From Brevibacillus_C sp046036945 (GTDB lineage Bacteria > Bacillota > Bacilli > Brevibacillales > Brevibacillaceae), in the NCBI RefSeq assembly GCF_046036945.1, contig NZ_JBJQOQ010000009.1, positions 117,493-181,492 on the forward strand: DNA of 64,000 bases, in the 5' to 3' direction. The notes under the pieces are model-generated. The model was not told the origin of the DNA. It did not search any database and saw only the letters and a list, made by a program, of their open reading frames with translations. The position numbers and the translations under genes are program-made. Position 1 is the stretch's first letter; every line of letters begins with the position of its first letter. Shown here in pieces: positions 42,900 through 50,889 of this stretch.

Positions 42900-43889
42900 A
42901 TGTTTCTCTCCACACCCGTCCATCATCCGCCTGCCCGCCTGACATCGAAAAACGCCCGTTTTTCCCGTACGCTTGCGATGATCCGCCGCGTTGCGGTTCA
43001 CCCGTGTACCGTATTGATCGAGGGCGAGACAGGCGTCGGCAAGGAAGTGATCGCCACGCTGATCCATGAGGAGAGCCCCCGCGCCGGCATGCCGTTTATC
43101 CGGCTGAACTGCGGGGCGATTCCCGATGCGCTGGCGGAATCCGAGCTGTTCGGCTACGAAGGCGGTGCGTTTACCGGGGCCAAAAAGGAAGGCAGCCCGG
43201 GAATGTTTGAACAGGCAGACAAGGGAACTATTCTGCTGGACGAAATCAGCGAATTGTCCCCGTTGATGCAGGTGAAACTGCTGCGTGCCCTGCAGGAGCG
43301 GGAGATCAGGCGGGTCGGCGGATCGTGGTCGAAAACGATCGACGTGCGGGTGATCGCCTGCACCAACCGGAATCTCAGCAGGCTTGTGGAAGAAGGGAAA
43401 TTCCGCGAAGATTTGTTTTACCGGCTGCAGGTGGTTCATTTTGTCATACCGCCGCTCCGCGAACGACCGGAAGACCTGCCCGATTTTCTCGAAGGGTTTT
43501 CCGCCCAGTTGGCCGCCGCTTACGGAACCGGCAGCAAAAGCTTCTCGCCGGAAGCGAGGGAGGCGCTGCTTCATTACTCCTGGCCCGGCAATATCCGTCA
43601 GCTGCGCAACTGTCTGGAGGGTCTGTATGCTACGGTCGAAGAGGAATCGATTCGCTTATCCGATCTCCCCCCCTATCTTCAGTCATCCGGCATCCGCAGC
43701 GAGGGCCGGCGTTCTTCCGCAGGCTTGCGCCAGCAGCTTGACCAGTTTGAAAAGCAGGTGATCGAAGAAGCGCTCAAACAGTCAAAAAGCATTCGCCAGG
43801 CCGCCTCTATGCTGCAGCTGCCGCACGCCACCCTGATTCGCCGAATGGAGAAGCTGGGCATCGAAAAGACGTCAAACGTTCCTGTGTGA
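42900..43889 (+). CDS. Sigma-54-dependent transcriptional activator lacking a sensor domain
   Basis: 329 residues from ATG 42900, with AAGAAGGG upstream. The AAA+ domain is complete: Walker A GETGVGKE (42-49), the sigma-54 contact loop GAFTGA (89-94) and Walker B LLDEI (112-116). A Fis-type helix-turn-helix ends the protein (SIRQAASMLQLPHATLIRRM). Only about 25 residues precede the AAA+ domain, so there is no PAS, GAF or receiver domain. Regulation may come from an unlinked partner or from expression level. It most likely activates the divergent sigma-54 promoter. If the frame were extended upstream, the extra part still has no domain. Confidence 0.88.
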   Translation: MFLSTPVHHPPARLTSKNARFSRTLAMIRRVAVHPCTVLIEGETGVGKEVIATLIHEESPRAGMPFIRLNCGAIPDALAESELFGYEGGAFTGAKKEGSPGMFEQADKGTILLDEISELSPLMQVKLLRALQEREIRRVGGSWSKTIDVRVIACTNRNLSRLVEEGKFREDLFYRLQVVHFVIPPLRERPEDLPDFLEGFSAQLAAAYGTGSKSFSPEAREALLHYSWPGNIRQLRNCLEGLYATVEEESIRLSDLPPYLQSSGIRSEGRRSSAGLRQQLDQFEKQVIEEALKQSKSIRQAASMLQLPHATLIRRMEKLGIEKTSNVPV

Positions 43890-44239
43890 AAAAGCATAAC
43901 GGCATATGCTTCCATGCGTGTCCGAAGTCAGCAATCTGTGAGAAATGCTCAAATTCATACGCCTCCAGTGCGATTTGCTGTTCAAAGTTGAGAATCTTGG
44001 ATGGTCAGGTCGTGAGATCGATGGGCGCCTTTTCAGATTTTGCTTTTTCCAGCCATCCCGCCGACTTGTTATTTCCACCAAATAGAGTGGAAAAGGGAGA
44101 ACAAATTGGCTGGATGGTCCCGCCAAACGGAGGGTTCATCCAGCCTTTTATCATACAACACCGTTCTACATGCATTTTTTATGTAACCACTGTCCCGGAC
44201 AGATCGTTATCCGGTGAAAGGCAGGGGCAAACGTGCTTT
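43890..44239. other. Intergenic region with repeated hairpin
   Basis: No gene seen. A 65-base element at 44107-44170 is a near copy of 48469-48534. It folds as GGCTGGATG/CATCCAGCC around an inner CCC-GCC/GGAGGG stem, with TTTTAT following on the plus strand. It lies about 90 bases past the amidohydrolase stop on the minus strand and 220 bases past the activator on the plus strand. Confidence 0.5.
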
Positions 44240-45664
44240 TTACAGGTATCCTTCCGCCATCATGTTGGCGATTGGCGTCTCCAAGCCGACAACCGCATCG
44301 ATCGCCCTTTTCCCGAGATTTTTTGCCGCCATTTGAGCTGCTTTTACGGCTTCTTTCTCGTCTACTGTAAGCAGGATTTTATTATCGACCACTACCCGGC
44401 CGTCAATAATGACCGTCTCCACTTCACTGCCTTTCGCGGAGTAGACCAGGTTTGGCACGATATTGCGGATCGGCTCCTGAATGATCGGAACCAGGCTCGG
44501 ATTGTTGAAATCAACAATAATGACATCCGCTTTCTTCCCTTTTTTTAACGAACCGACTTCGTTCTCCAAGCCGATTGCTCGAGCCGAGTCGATCGTAGCC
44601 ATCCGCAGCACTTTCCACGAGGGAAACACCCGGGGATCTTTCGCTTTGCACTTGTTCAGGATGGCGGTAAACTTCATCTCGTTAAACATATTGTTGCAGT
44701 TGTTGCCCGGGGCCTGATCAGAGCCTAGCGCCAGTTTATCGCTCAGTTCAATAAAATCTGCTGCCGGAGGAACGATGCCGTCTATTATCCCAATGCTGCC
44801 GGAACAAAGGATCATGGACGCACCCGACTTTGCCAATCGCTGCGTCTCTTCCCGCGTTGCTTCGGTCAAATGGACGGCCAGCAGACGCTCGTTTAGGCAG
44901 CCGATTTCTTCTAGATACGGGATGCTTCTTTTTCCGTATCTTTTTACCATTTGGTTGATTTCCCTGTCTCCCTGGGCCACATGCATGTGAATCTTGGTGT
45001 CATATTGCTCGGCCAACCGCTTTATTTCCAGTAAAAGCTCCGCCGAGACCATATCCGGCCCCTGCGGACCGAGCAGGCAGGTAATTCGTCCGTTTTCTTT
45101 CTCGTGCCAATCTTCCAATAACTCTATGTTTGCCTGCAGTTTCTTCTGTCCGATAACAGGGTCTAGCGGATATAGATCGCCGACTGTTCGATTGCCCATC
45201 TCGTCCGGCATTTCATTAACCGTTTCGCAAACGCGGGCTCTCGTCCCTACCGCAACGTGATTCTTGACAATCTCCCCCATATGGGAATCGTAGTCACAAC
45301 AGGTGGTCGTTCCGGCTTTCACTGCCTCGATAATGTTGACCAGCGAACCTGTGATGTGGTCTTCAAGCGTCAATTCTTTGACAAACGGCCAGAGCCCCTT
45401 TTCCATCCAGTTGTCCGTATCCTGGGACAATCCACGCAGGATGGCTATACCCGTATGCATGTGTGCGTCAATCAGCCCCGGCATCACCACTTTGCTTGCT
45501 GCATCGATATACCGATGTGCCTTGTACGCTTTTGCGACCTCATCTGAATCACCTACAACCTCAATGAGATTTTCCTTGATTCCGACGGCACCGTTTTCGA
45601 TCACCCCGACTCCTTTCCCTTCCATCGTAATCACAGTCCCGTTGTAAATGAGTATGTCCAGCAT
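44240..45664 (-). CDS. Amidohydrolase, TrzN/MtaD/SsnA group
   Basis: 474 residues from ATG 45664, with AGGGAG at 8 bases. The metal-binding TIM barrel is evident: H68 and H70 (DAHMHTG), a later His in KIHMHVAQGD and AVHLTEA, and the catalytic Asp in ALGSDQAPGNN. The family removes amino groups or chlorine from purines, pyrimidines, guanine-like or s-triazine compounds. It lies behind an amino-acid-type ABC importer operon in the same direction and may use its substrate. Exact substrate unknown. Confidence 0.85.
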   Translation of the reverse strand: MLDILIYNGTVITMEGKGVGVIENGAVGIKENLIEVVGDSDEVAKAYKAHRYIDAASKVVMPGLIDAHMHTGIAILRGLSQDTDNWMEKGLWPFVKELTLEDHITGSLVNIIEAVKAGTTTCCDYDSHMGEIVKNHVAVGTRARVCETVNEMPDEMGNRTVGDLYPLDPVIGQKKLQANIELLEDWHEKENGRITCLLGPQGPDMVSAELLLEIKRLAEQYDTKIHMHVAQGDREINQMVKRYGKRSIPYLEEIGCLNERLLAVHLTEATREETQRLAKSGASMILCSGSIGIIDGIVPPAADFIELSDKLALGSDQAPGNNCNNMFNEMKFTAILNKCKAKDPRVFPSWKVLRMATIDSARAIGLENEVGSLKKGKKADVIIVDFNNPSLVPIIQEPIRNIVPNLVYSAKGSEVETVIIDGRVVVDNKILLTVDEKEAVKAAQMAAKNLGKRAIDAVVGLETPIANMMAEGYL

Positions 45665-45715
45665 GTGCACCGCTCCCTTCTCACGTATGGTTCTAGGTTC
45701 AAATCACTCAATCCT

Positions 45716-46444
45716 TTAATGCTCCAAAACCTTCGATAGAAAATCCCTTGCCCGGTCTGACTGCGGATTGCTGAAAAATTGATCAGGCGGGGCTACTTCT
45801 ACTATTTTTCCCTCTGCCATAAAGACAATGTTATTGCAAATTTCTTTGGCGAATCCCATCTCATGGGTAACGACAACCATTGTCATGCCCGTGGCGGCCA
45901 GATGGCGGATGGCATCCAGCACTTCCTTGACCATTTCCGGGTCCAGTGCCGATGTCGGCTCATCGAACAGCATGACTTTCGGATCCATCGCCAACGCTCT
46001 TGCTATAGCAACCCGCTGCTGCTGCCCTCCGGAGAGTTGACCGGGATAGGATGAGATCTTTTCCCCCAGCCCGAGCGAGGAGAGCAGGCTTTTGGCCTTT
46101 GCTTCCGCTTCCTCCCTGTTTACCTTTTTCACTTTGACAGGAGCGATTGAGACATTTTCCAAAGCAGTCAAATGAGGATACAGGTTGAACGATTGGAATA
46201 CGAAACCGATGTTTGCCCGCACTTTATTGATATCCGTAGTCTTGTGATGAACCTGCAGACCGTCGACGACGATTTCCCCTTGCTGAATGCTCTCCAAGGC
46301 ATTGATGGCCCGAATAAGCGTACTTTTCCCCGCTCCGCTTGGTCCGATCAGAGCATAGACATGGCCCTTAGGTACCTCCAGGTGAATATCCTGCAGAACT
46401 TTATGCTTGCCGTAGCTTTTTGCAACATTCACAATTGAAATCAC
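45716..46444 (-). CDS. Polar amino acid ABC transporter ATP-binding protein
   Basis: 242 residues from GTG 46444, with AGGGGAG at 6 bases. Walker A GPSGAGKST (34-42), signature LSGGQQQR, Walker B VMLFDEPTSALD. It powers the importer made with the permease and binding protein upstream. Confidence 0.92.
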   Translation of the reverse strand: MISIVNVAKSYGKHKVLQDIHLEVPKGHVYALIGPSGAGKSTLIRAINALESIQQGEIVVDGLQVHHKTTDINKVRANIGFVFQSFNLYPHLTALENVSIAPVKVKKVNREEAEAKAKSLLSSLGLGEKISSYPGQLSGGQQQRVAIARALAMDPKVMLFDEPTSALDPEMVKEVLDAIRHLAATGMTMVVVTHEMGFAKEICNNIVFMAEGKIVEVAPPDQFFSNPQSDRARDFLSKVLEH

Positions 46445-46476
46445 GATTTTCTCCCCTTTCCTCACGCTGTTTCCAT

Positions 46477-47130
46477 TTACTCTACGACACGATACCTTTT
46501 CTCAAGGAAATGGATCACCCGCGAAAGAGTGAAGGTCATCACGAAATAAATGAGGGCGATAAATGTCCACACTTCCAACGAGCGGAATGTGGTTGACACG
46601 ATGTTTTTTCCGATTAATGTAAGATCGACCACAGAGATAACAGAGACGAGAGAGGAATCCTTTATCAAAATAATAAATTGTGAAGCCATTGGCGGCAGTA
46701 CCCGACGGAATGCTTGCGGCAGGATGATAAATCTCATAGCCTGCAGGTACGACATGCCGGAGGAGCGGGCTGCTTCCATTTGCCCTTTGGGAACGGCTTG
46801 AATTCCGGATCGGACAATTTCCGCAATAAACGCTCCGGAAAAGAAGGAAAGCCCTCCTACAGCAGACCAATAGTCATCTAGGTGCAGAACTTTCCCGATG
46901 ACGAAGTAAATCCAGATGAGTAAGACCAGTAGAGGCACCCCTCGAATCACTTCCACATAACAGGTAGCGATAAAAGAGAGGACGCGGTTTTTTGAAATCC
47001 TCAGCAGCCCTGCTACAATTCCGATTGGAATGCTAAAAAGCAGCGACAATGCGGAAATTTTTAATGTTAACCAGATCCCTTTGACGAAAAGATCCTGGTT
47101 TTGAAGGATGACACTCCAATCAAATCCCAT
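46477..47130 (-). CDS. Polar amino acid ABC transporter permease
   Basis: 217 residues with five membrane helices and the EAA loop (EAARSSGMSYLQAMRFIILP in part) typical of HisM/GlnP-type permeases. It forms the channel of the importer. Confidence 0.92.
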   Translation of the reverse strand: MGFDWSVILQNQDLFVKGIWLTLKISALSLLFSIPIGIVAGLLRISKNRVLSFIATCYVEVIRGVPLLVLLIWIYFVIGKVLHLDDYWSAVGGLSFFSGAFIAEIVRSGIQAVPKGQMEAARSSGMSYLQAMRFIILPQAFRRVLPPMASQFIILIKDSSLVSVISVVDLTLIGKNIVSTTFRSLEVWTFIALIYFVMTFTLSRVIHFLEKRYRVVE

Positions 47131-47166
47131 TCCTTCCCCTCCCTTTATTTCCCATCACCATTCGCT

Positions 47167-47991
47167 CTATTGCTTGGTCTGCGGTACTTCGCCCAGCCAT
47201 TCATTTGATTCAAACCACTTGTTGTGAGAAGCGATATCATCAGGACTGTTTTTGTAGGAAGACAGGAAGGCATTTAGCCAGAGTATACTGTCCAGATCGT
47301 TCTTCTTGACAGCAATCCCTAAGTTCTCGGAAGAAATCAGGTCGTAAATGCCCTTGACGTTATCCGGATACATAAGTTCGTATATGCGAAGCGCTGTTTC
47401 ATCGAAGATAAGTCCGTCCATTCTTCCTTGTCCAACTGCCATCGCTGCATTCGTCAGATCGTCGAAATCCTTGATTTCCGCATGTTTCATGATTTCCTTT
47501 GTCAGGAGCGCGCCGGTAGATCCCTGAGAGACGGCGATCACTTTGCCAGGTTTGTCAAGATCCTGCCAGCTCTTTGTCACATTGTCTGTTTTCGGTATCA
47601 AAAGTGCCTGTCCCGTGGAGTAATAAGGGTCGGAAAAGCTTACAGCCAGGGCGCGATCTCCACGTATGGTCAAGGCGGAAATGATCAGATCAATATTGCC
47701 GTTTTGCAATGCCGGAATGAGAGCGCTGAAATCGTACTGTTTAAACTCCAGATCAACGTTCAGTGCTTTGGCCATGGCGTTCGCTAAATCTACCTCGTAG
47801 CCAATCCATTCTTCTTTCTTGTTTTTCATGTGAAAGGGCATGTCTCCGAGGCCAAAACCAACGATCAGCTTCTTTCTTTCCAGTACTTTTTGAATCGTTG
47901 ACTGCTCCTGCTGCACGGTGGTATTGGCCGCCTGCGAACAACCTGTTGCGACCAAGATAAAGAGCGCGAGAATAAGTAAGGCTTTTTTCAT
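47167..47991 (-). CDS. Amino acid ABC transporter substrate-binding lipoprotein
   Basis: 274 residues from ATG 47991, with GGGGAGGG at 8 bases. Lipobox VATGC with C18 as anchor. It shows the SBP type-3 pattern (GFGLGDMPFHMKNKKEEWIGYEVDL; ALTIRGDRALAVSFSDPYY). Ligand unknown. The leader of this operon is the decayed locus just upstream, which still holds a complete-looking promoter. Confidence 0.92.
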   Translation of the reverse strand: MKKALLILALFILVATGCSQAANTTVQQEQSTIQKVLERKKLIVGFGLGDMPFHMKNKKEEWIGYEVDLANAMAKALNVDLEFKQYDFSALIPALQNGNIDLIISALTIRGDRALAVSFSDPYYSTGQALLIPKTDNVTKSWQDLDKPGKVIAVSQGSTGALLTKEIMKHAEIKDFDDLTNAAMAVGQGRMDGLIFDETALRIYELMYPDNVKGIYDLISSENLGIAVKKNDLDSILWLNAFLSSYKNSPDDIASHNKWFESNEWLGEVPQTKQ

Positions 47992-48200
47992 ACAATGAAC
48001 CCTCCCCTTTTTTATCATCAACATTCTTCAACCACTTTGGCGGAAGGAATGCCGCAAACAAGTTGACCTGTTCTATCTCCTCATCAACGACGTGGAGATA
48101 TCCTGTTGTCTCCGCTTTTCCTCTCATGGAGGGTGTGGTATTCGGTTGGTGCTCTCTGATCAATGTGACACGGTCCCCCTTGTAAAAAGTGTACGTGTAA

Positions 48201-48215
48201 CGTTATCGCATAACG
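48201..48215. promoter_or_regulatory. Retained LacI-type operator in the fossil
   Basis: CGTTAT-CGC-ATAACG, the same 15-base inverted repeat as at 57990-58004 with one change in the central spacer. It lies about 200 bases upstream of the amino acid ABC operon. Confidence 0.55.
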
Positions 48216-48327
48216 ATGAACAACCCGGACGCGCAGCACGATCGGGAAAAAGCCGCGCCAAACAAAAGAGCCAAGGTCATTCAGCGGCCTTTCATCACCA
48301 CCTCATCATGGATGAGCAGGTGATTCC

Positions 48328-48356
48328 ATTATATTTAAATGATTGCGTACTTTCAA
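48328..48356 (-). promoter_or_regulatory. Retained sigma-A promoter in the fossil
   Basis: Minus-strand TTGAAA (-35, 48351-48356) and TATAAT (-10, 48328-48333) with a 17-base spacer, matching the lacI promoter at 59170-59198. It may now drive the amino acid ABC operon. Confidence 0.65.
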
Positions 48357-48420
48357 TATATTTTCTATTATTCGAAAATAAATTTTCTGGTTTATCGATA
48401 TACACTCCAAGCTTATCAGC

Positions 48421-48543
48421 TCCATCTCCTTGGCACATTCACTTCTCTACTGTTACACGACAAAGTGGCTGGATGATCCCGCCAGACGGAGGGGCCTCCA
48501 GCCTTTTATCAAACAAATCCATTCTGAATGTTTTGGGAAGCAC
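48421..48543. other. Second copy of the GGCTGGA hairpin repeat
   Basis: 48469-48534 repeats the element at 44107-44170 (GGCTGGATGATCCCGCC and GCCTTTTATCA blocks shared). It lies just past the KDPG aldolase remnant on the minus strand. No gene seen in this stretch. Confidence 0.5.
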
Positions 48544-48690
48544 TTATCCTGCCATGCCATTTCTTGCCGATTCTACCAGCGCGACAAACTTCCGTGACTG
48601 CGCTTCGATTGCGCTATAATCGTCCAGAGAAGGCAGCAGATGACTCCCGACTCCTACGGCAGCGGCTCCTGCCCGAATAAAATCAGCGGC
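48544..48690 (-). pseudogene. 3' remnant of a KDPG/KHG aldolase gene
   Basis: 48 codons ending in TAA encode ADFIRAGAAAVGVGSHLLP and a following helix, the C-terminal part of 2-dehydro-3-deoxy-phosphogluconate aldolase (the conserved phosphate-binding AxGVGS strand). The upstream part is missing and the frame shifts before the sugar kinase gene. It would have acted on the product of that kinase. Confidence 0.8.
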
Positions 48691-48709
48691 CTCGCGTCAT
48701 CCTCCCCTG

Positions 48710-49654
48710 CTATCGATGAATGATGTTCCTTTGCCCGTCAGGAGCAACCTGCGGCCAAAACGGAAATCCTTCTACATCGCCGACGACCGTCAAGGCATAA
48801 GAAGCTACTCTGTTGGCCAACTCCACCGATGCCTGTGTATTCCACCCGCGGATCATGCCGGAGATCATTCCAGCAGCAAAACCGTCTCCCGCTCCGATCG
48901 GATCCACAACCTGTTCGACGGGATAGCCGGGAACATAACCGCTTTCGGCGTCTGTGGCAAAATAAGCGCCTTTTTCGCCCAGCTTCACGACCACGGTTTT
49001 TGCGCCAAGTTCCAAAAAGAACGCAGCCATTTTTTCCGGAGTGGACTCTCCTGTCAGCAGTTTTGCTTCGTCGAATCCGGGCATGACAACATCGGCTTGT
49101 TTTGCAATAGGCAGAAGTTTTGCTCGGGCCGTTTCCGCCTTCCACAGCTTTAGCCGAATATTGGGGTCAAACGTTATCTGCAGTCCATGGCTTCTGGCGA
49201 TCTCGATCCCCCGCTGCAGCGTCTGCTCACACGAGTCGCTGAGCGCGGGCGTAATTCCCGTGACATGCAGTATTTTTGCCTGGCGGATGTAGGACTCATC
49301 CAAATCCTCCGGCATCATCCGGCTCGCCGCCGAAAGCTTGCGGTAATAGTAAATATTCGACTCCTTTTGTACCTGCCGCTCCTTGAAAAAGACGGCCGTC
49401 GGATACTGGTCGTCAAAGATTACCCTCGACGTATCCACTCCTTCGCCGCGGATAAAATTTCGCACGTACAATCCAAACTCGTCGCTGCCAAGCCTGCTGA
49501 TCCAACCAGCCTGATGTCCCAACCGAACCAATGCGATCGCTACATTGGATTCTGCACCGCCTACCGTCTTGTCAAACAGCTGGGCGTATCTGAGCGGTCC
49601 TACAGAGAGCGGGTTAAATAAGACCATTGATTCACCGAAAGTAACTACATCCAC
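48710..49654 (-). CDS. kdgK: PfkB family sugar kinase, 2-keto-3-deoxygluconate type
   Basis: 314 residues from GTG 49654, after GGGAGGAG. Ribokinase-fold signatures are VGGAESNVAIALVRLG near the start and DPIGAGDGFAAGMISG with the catalytic Asp near the end. Family members phosphorylate 2-keto-3-deoxygluconate. Just downstream is the tail of the matching KDPG aldolase gene, now broken, so the kinase may have lost its original partner. It is in the same operon as ureide enzymes. Confidence 0.85.
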   Translation of the reverse strand: MDVVTFGESMVLFNPLSVGPLRYAQLFDKTVGGAESNVAIALVRLGHQAGWISRLGSDEFGLYVRNFIRGEGVDTSRVIFDDQYPTAVFFKERQVQKESNIYYYRKLSAASRMMPEDLDESYIRQAKILHVTGITPALSDSCEQTLQRGIEIARSHGLQITFDPNIRLKLWKAETARAKLLPIAKQADVVMPGFDEAKLLTGESTPEKMAAFFLELGAKTVVVKLGEKGAYFATDAESGYVPGYPVEQVVDPIGAGDGFAAGMISGMIRGWNTQASVELANRVASYALTVVGDVEGFPFWPQVAPDGQRNIIHR

Positions 49655-49716
49655 TGCATGTTCTCCTCCCTGCATCGTCCGTTATCGCTTCTATTTTGGT
49701 GTGCCGCGGCTTCCTC

Positions 49717-50874
49717 TCACCCTTTGGTTTTGCCGGCGATAAAGCGGCAGATCCGTTTCACCCCTTCGAGCAACAACGAATCTTCGGTAGCAAGCGAGAT
49801 GCGGATCATCTGCTCCGTCGACGCGCCAAAGGTTGCTCCGGGTGCCGCGGCTACTCTCTCCTCTTCGATCAGCGCCAGCGCGAATTCACGTCCAGCCATG
49901 CCTGTTCCTGCGATGTCGACCAGCATGTAAAACGCCCCGGCGGGACTGTACGCTTGTATTCCCGCGTTTTGAAAAAGCTCGCAGACTTGATCCCTGCGCC
50001 GTTTATACACCTCGGACATCTCCTTGACAAAATCCTGCGGACCATTGATGGCCGCTTCGGCCGCCTTCTGCGAGACAGAGGAGGCGCACGAGACCATCGG
50101 CTCCAGCAGCTTGGCGATCATGGGGGCGACAGCCAAGGGAGCCACTGCGTAGCCCACCCGCCAGCCTGTCATGGCGTAGTTTTTGGAAAAGCCGAAGACG
50201 CTGATGACTCTCCCCTCCTGATCAAGCGAAAGCGGACAGCAGTGCTTGCCTTCAAACACGATGCCGTCGTACACTTCGTCCGAGATCACGTATAAATCGT
50301 GTCTGCCCGCGAATGCCAGAAGCTCTTTGAGCGTCTGCTCCGGAAACATCGCCCCGGTGGGATTGGCAGGCGAATTGATGATAATCGCTTTGGTCTTCGC
50401 CGTTACCAGCCGCTCCAGCTCGGCCATATCCGGCAAAAAACCCGTCTCCTTGTGGAGGGTATATCTGACCGGGGTCGACTCCTGACTCAGGACCATCTGT
50501 TCGTAATTGGGCCAACCGGGGTCCGGAATCAGGACCTCGTCCCCCGCATCCGCCAAAGCCAGCAGGCTCGCCGCAATCGCGGTAACCGCACCCGGGGTGA
50601 CGACGATTTGATCGGGATGTGCGGTGAGCAGGTACTGCCGCTTTAAGTGGCTGCAGATAGCATCTCTTAGCGAAGGAAATCCGGCATTTGCCGTGTAGTG
50701 GGTATAGCCTGAACGAATCGCTTCGATGGCTGCCTGCTGCACATGTTCCGGCGTGTCGGCGTTCGGTTCTCCCACTTCAAGATGAATCACATCCGGAAGC
50801 TTTGCCGAATGCTCCATGATCTCGCGAATCCCCGACCGGGGCAGCTTGCTGCGGGCTTGCGCCAAACTTTTCAT
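49717..50874 (-). CDS. Class I/II pyridoxal-phosphate aminotransferase
   Basis: 385 residues. PLP-binding features: SPANPTG (N171), D199 and Y202 in ISDEVYDG, and the Schiff-base K231 in GFSKNYAMTGWRVGY. It transfers amino groups between amino acids and keto acids. In a racemase, hydantoinase and carbamoylase operon it may process the amino acid produced. It is not the class V type used for ureidoglycine. Confidence 0.88.
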   Translation of the reverse strand: MKSLAQARSKLPRSGIREIMEHSAKLPDVIHLEVGEPNADTPEHVQQAAIEAIRSGYTHYTANAGFPSLRDAICSHLKRQYLLTAHPDQIVVTPGAVTAIAASLLALADAGDEVLIPDPGWPNYEQMVLSQESTPVRYTLHKETGFLPDMAELERLVTAKTKAIIINSPANPTGAMFPEQTLKELLAFAGRHDLYVISDEVYDGIVFEGKHCCPLSLDQEGRVISVFGFSKNYAMTGWRVGYAVAPLAVAPMIAKLLEPMVSCASSVSQKAAEAAINGPQDFVKEMSEVYKRRRDQVCELFQNAGIQAYSPAGAFYMLVDIAGTGMAGREFALALIEEERVAAAPGATFGASTEQMIRISLATEDSLLLEGVKRICRFIAGKTKG

Positions 50875-50889
50875 AGGTTGTCCCTCCGT

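Larger units (their letters stand above)
48095..48420 (-). pseudogene. Fossil of the racemase/lacI control locus
   Basis: This stretch aligns with 57890-59265 but lacks nearly all of the lacI gene. From left to right it keeps: the racemase start (codons for PNTTPSM and neighbouring bases), the CCCCCTTGTAAAAA leader, the operator CGTTATCGCATAACG, the CCTCATCA hairpin, the TTTCAA...ATTATA promoter, and the AATATATTTTCTATTAT tract. The racemase frame diverges after about 20 codons. It is the relic of an ancient duplication of the ureide locus. Confidence 0.8.

Noticed and set aside
44107..44170. T-box or other riboswitch
   Set aside because: The element is only a long hairpin; no T-box sequence or specifier loop, and no plus-strand gene follows it.
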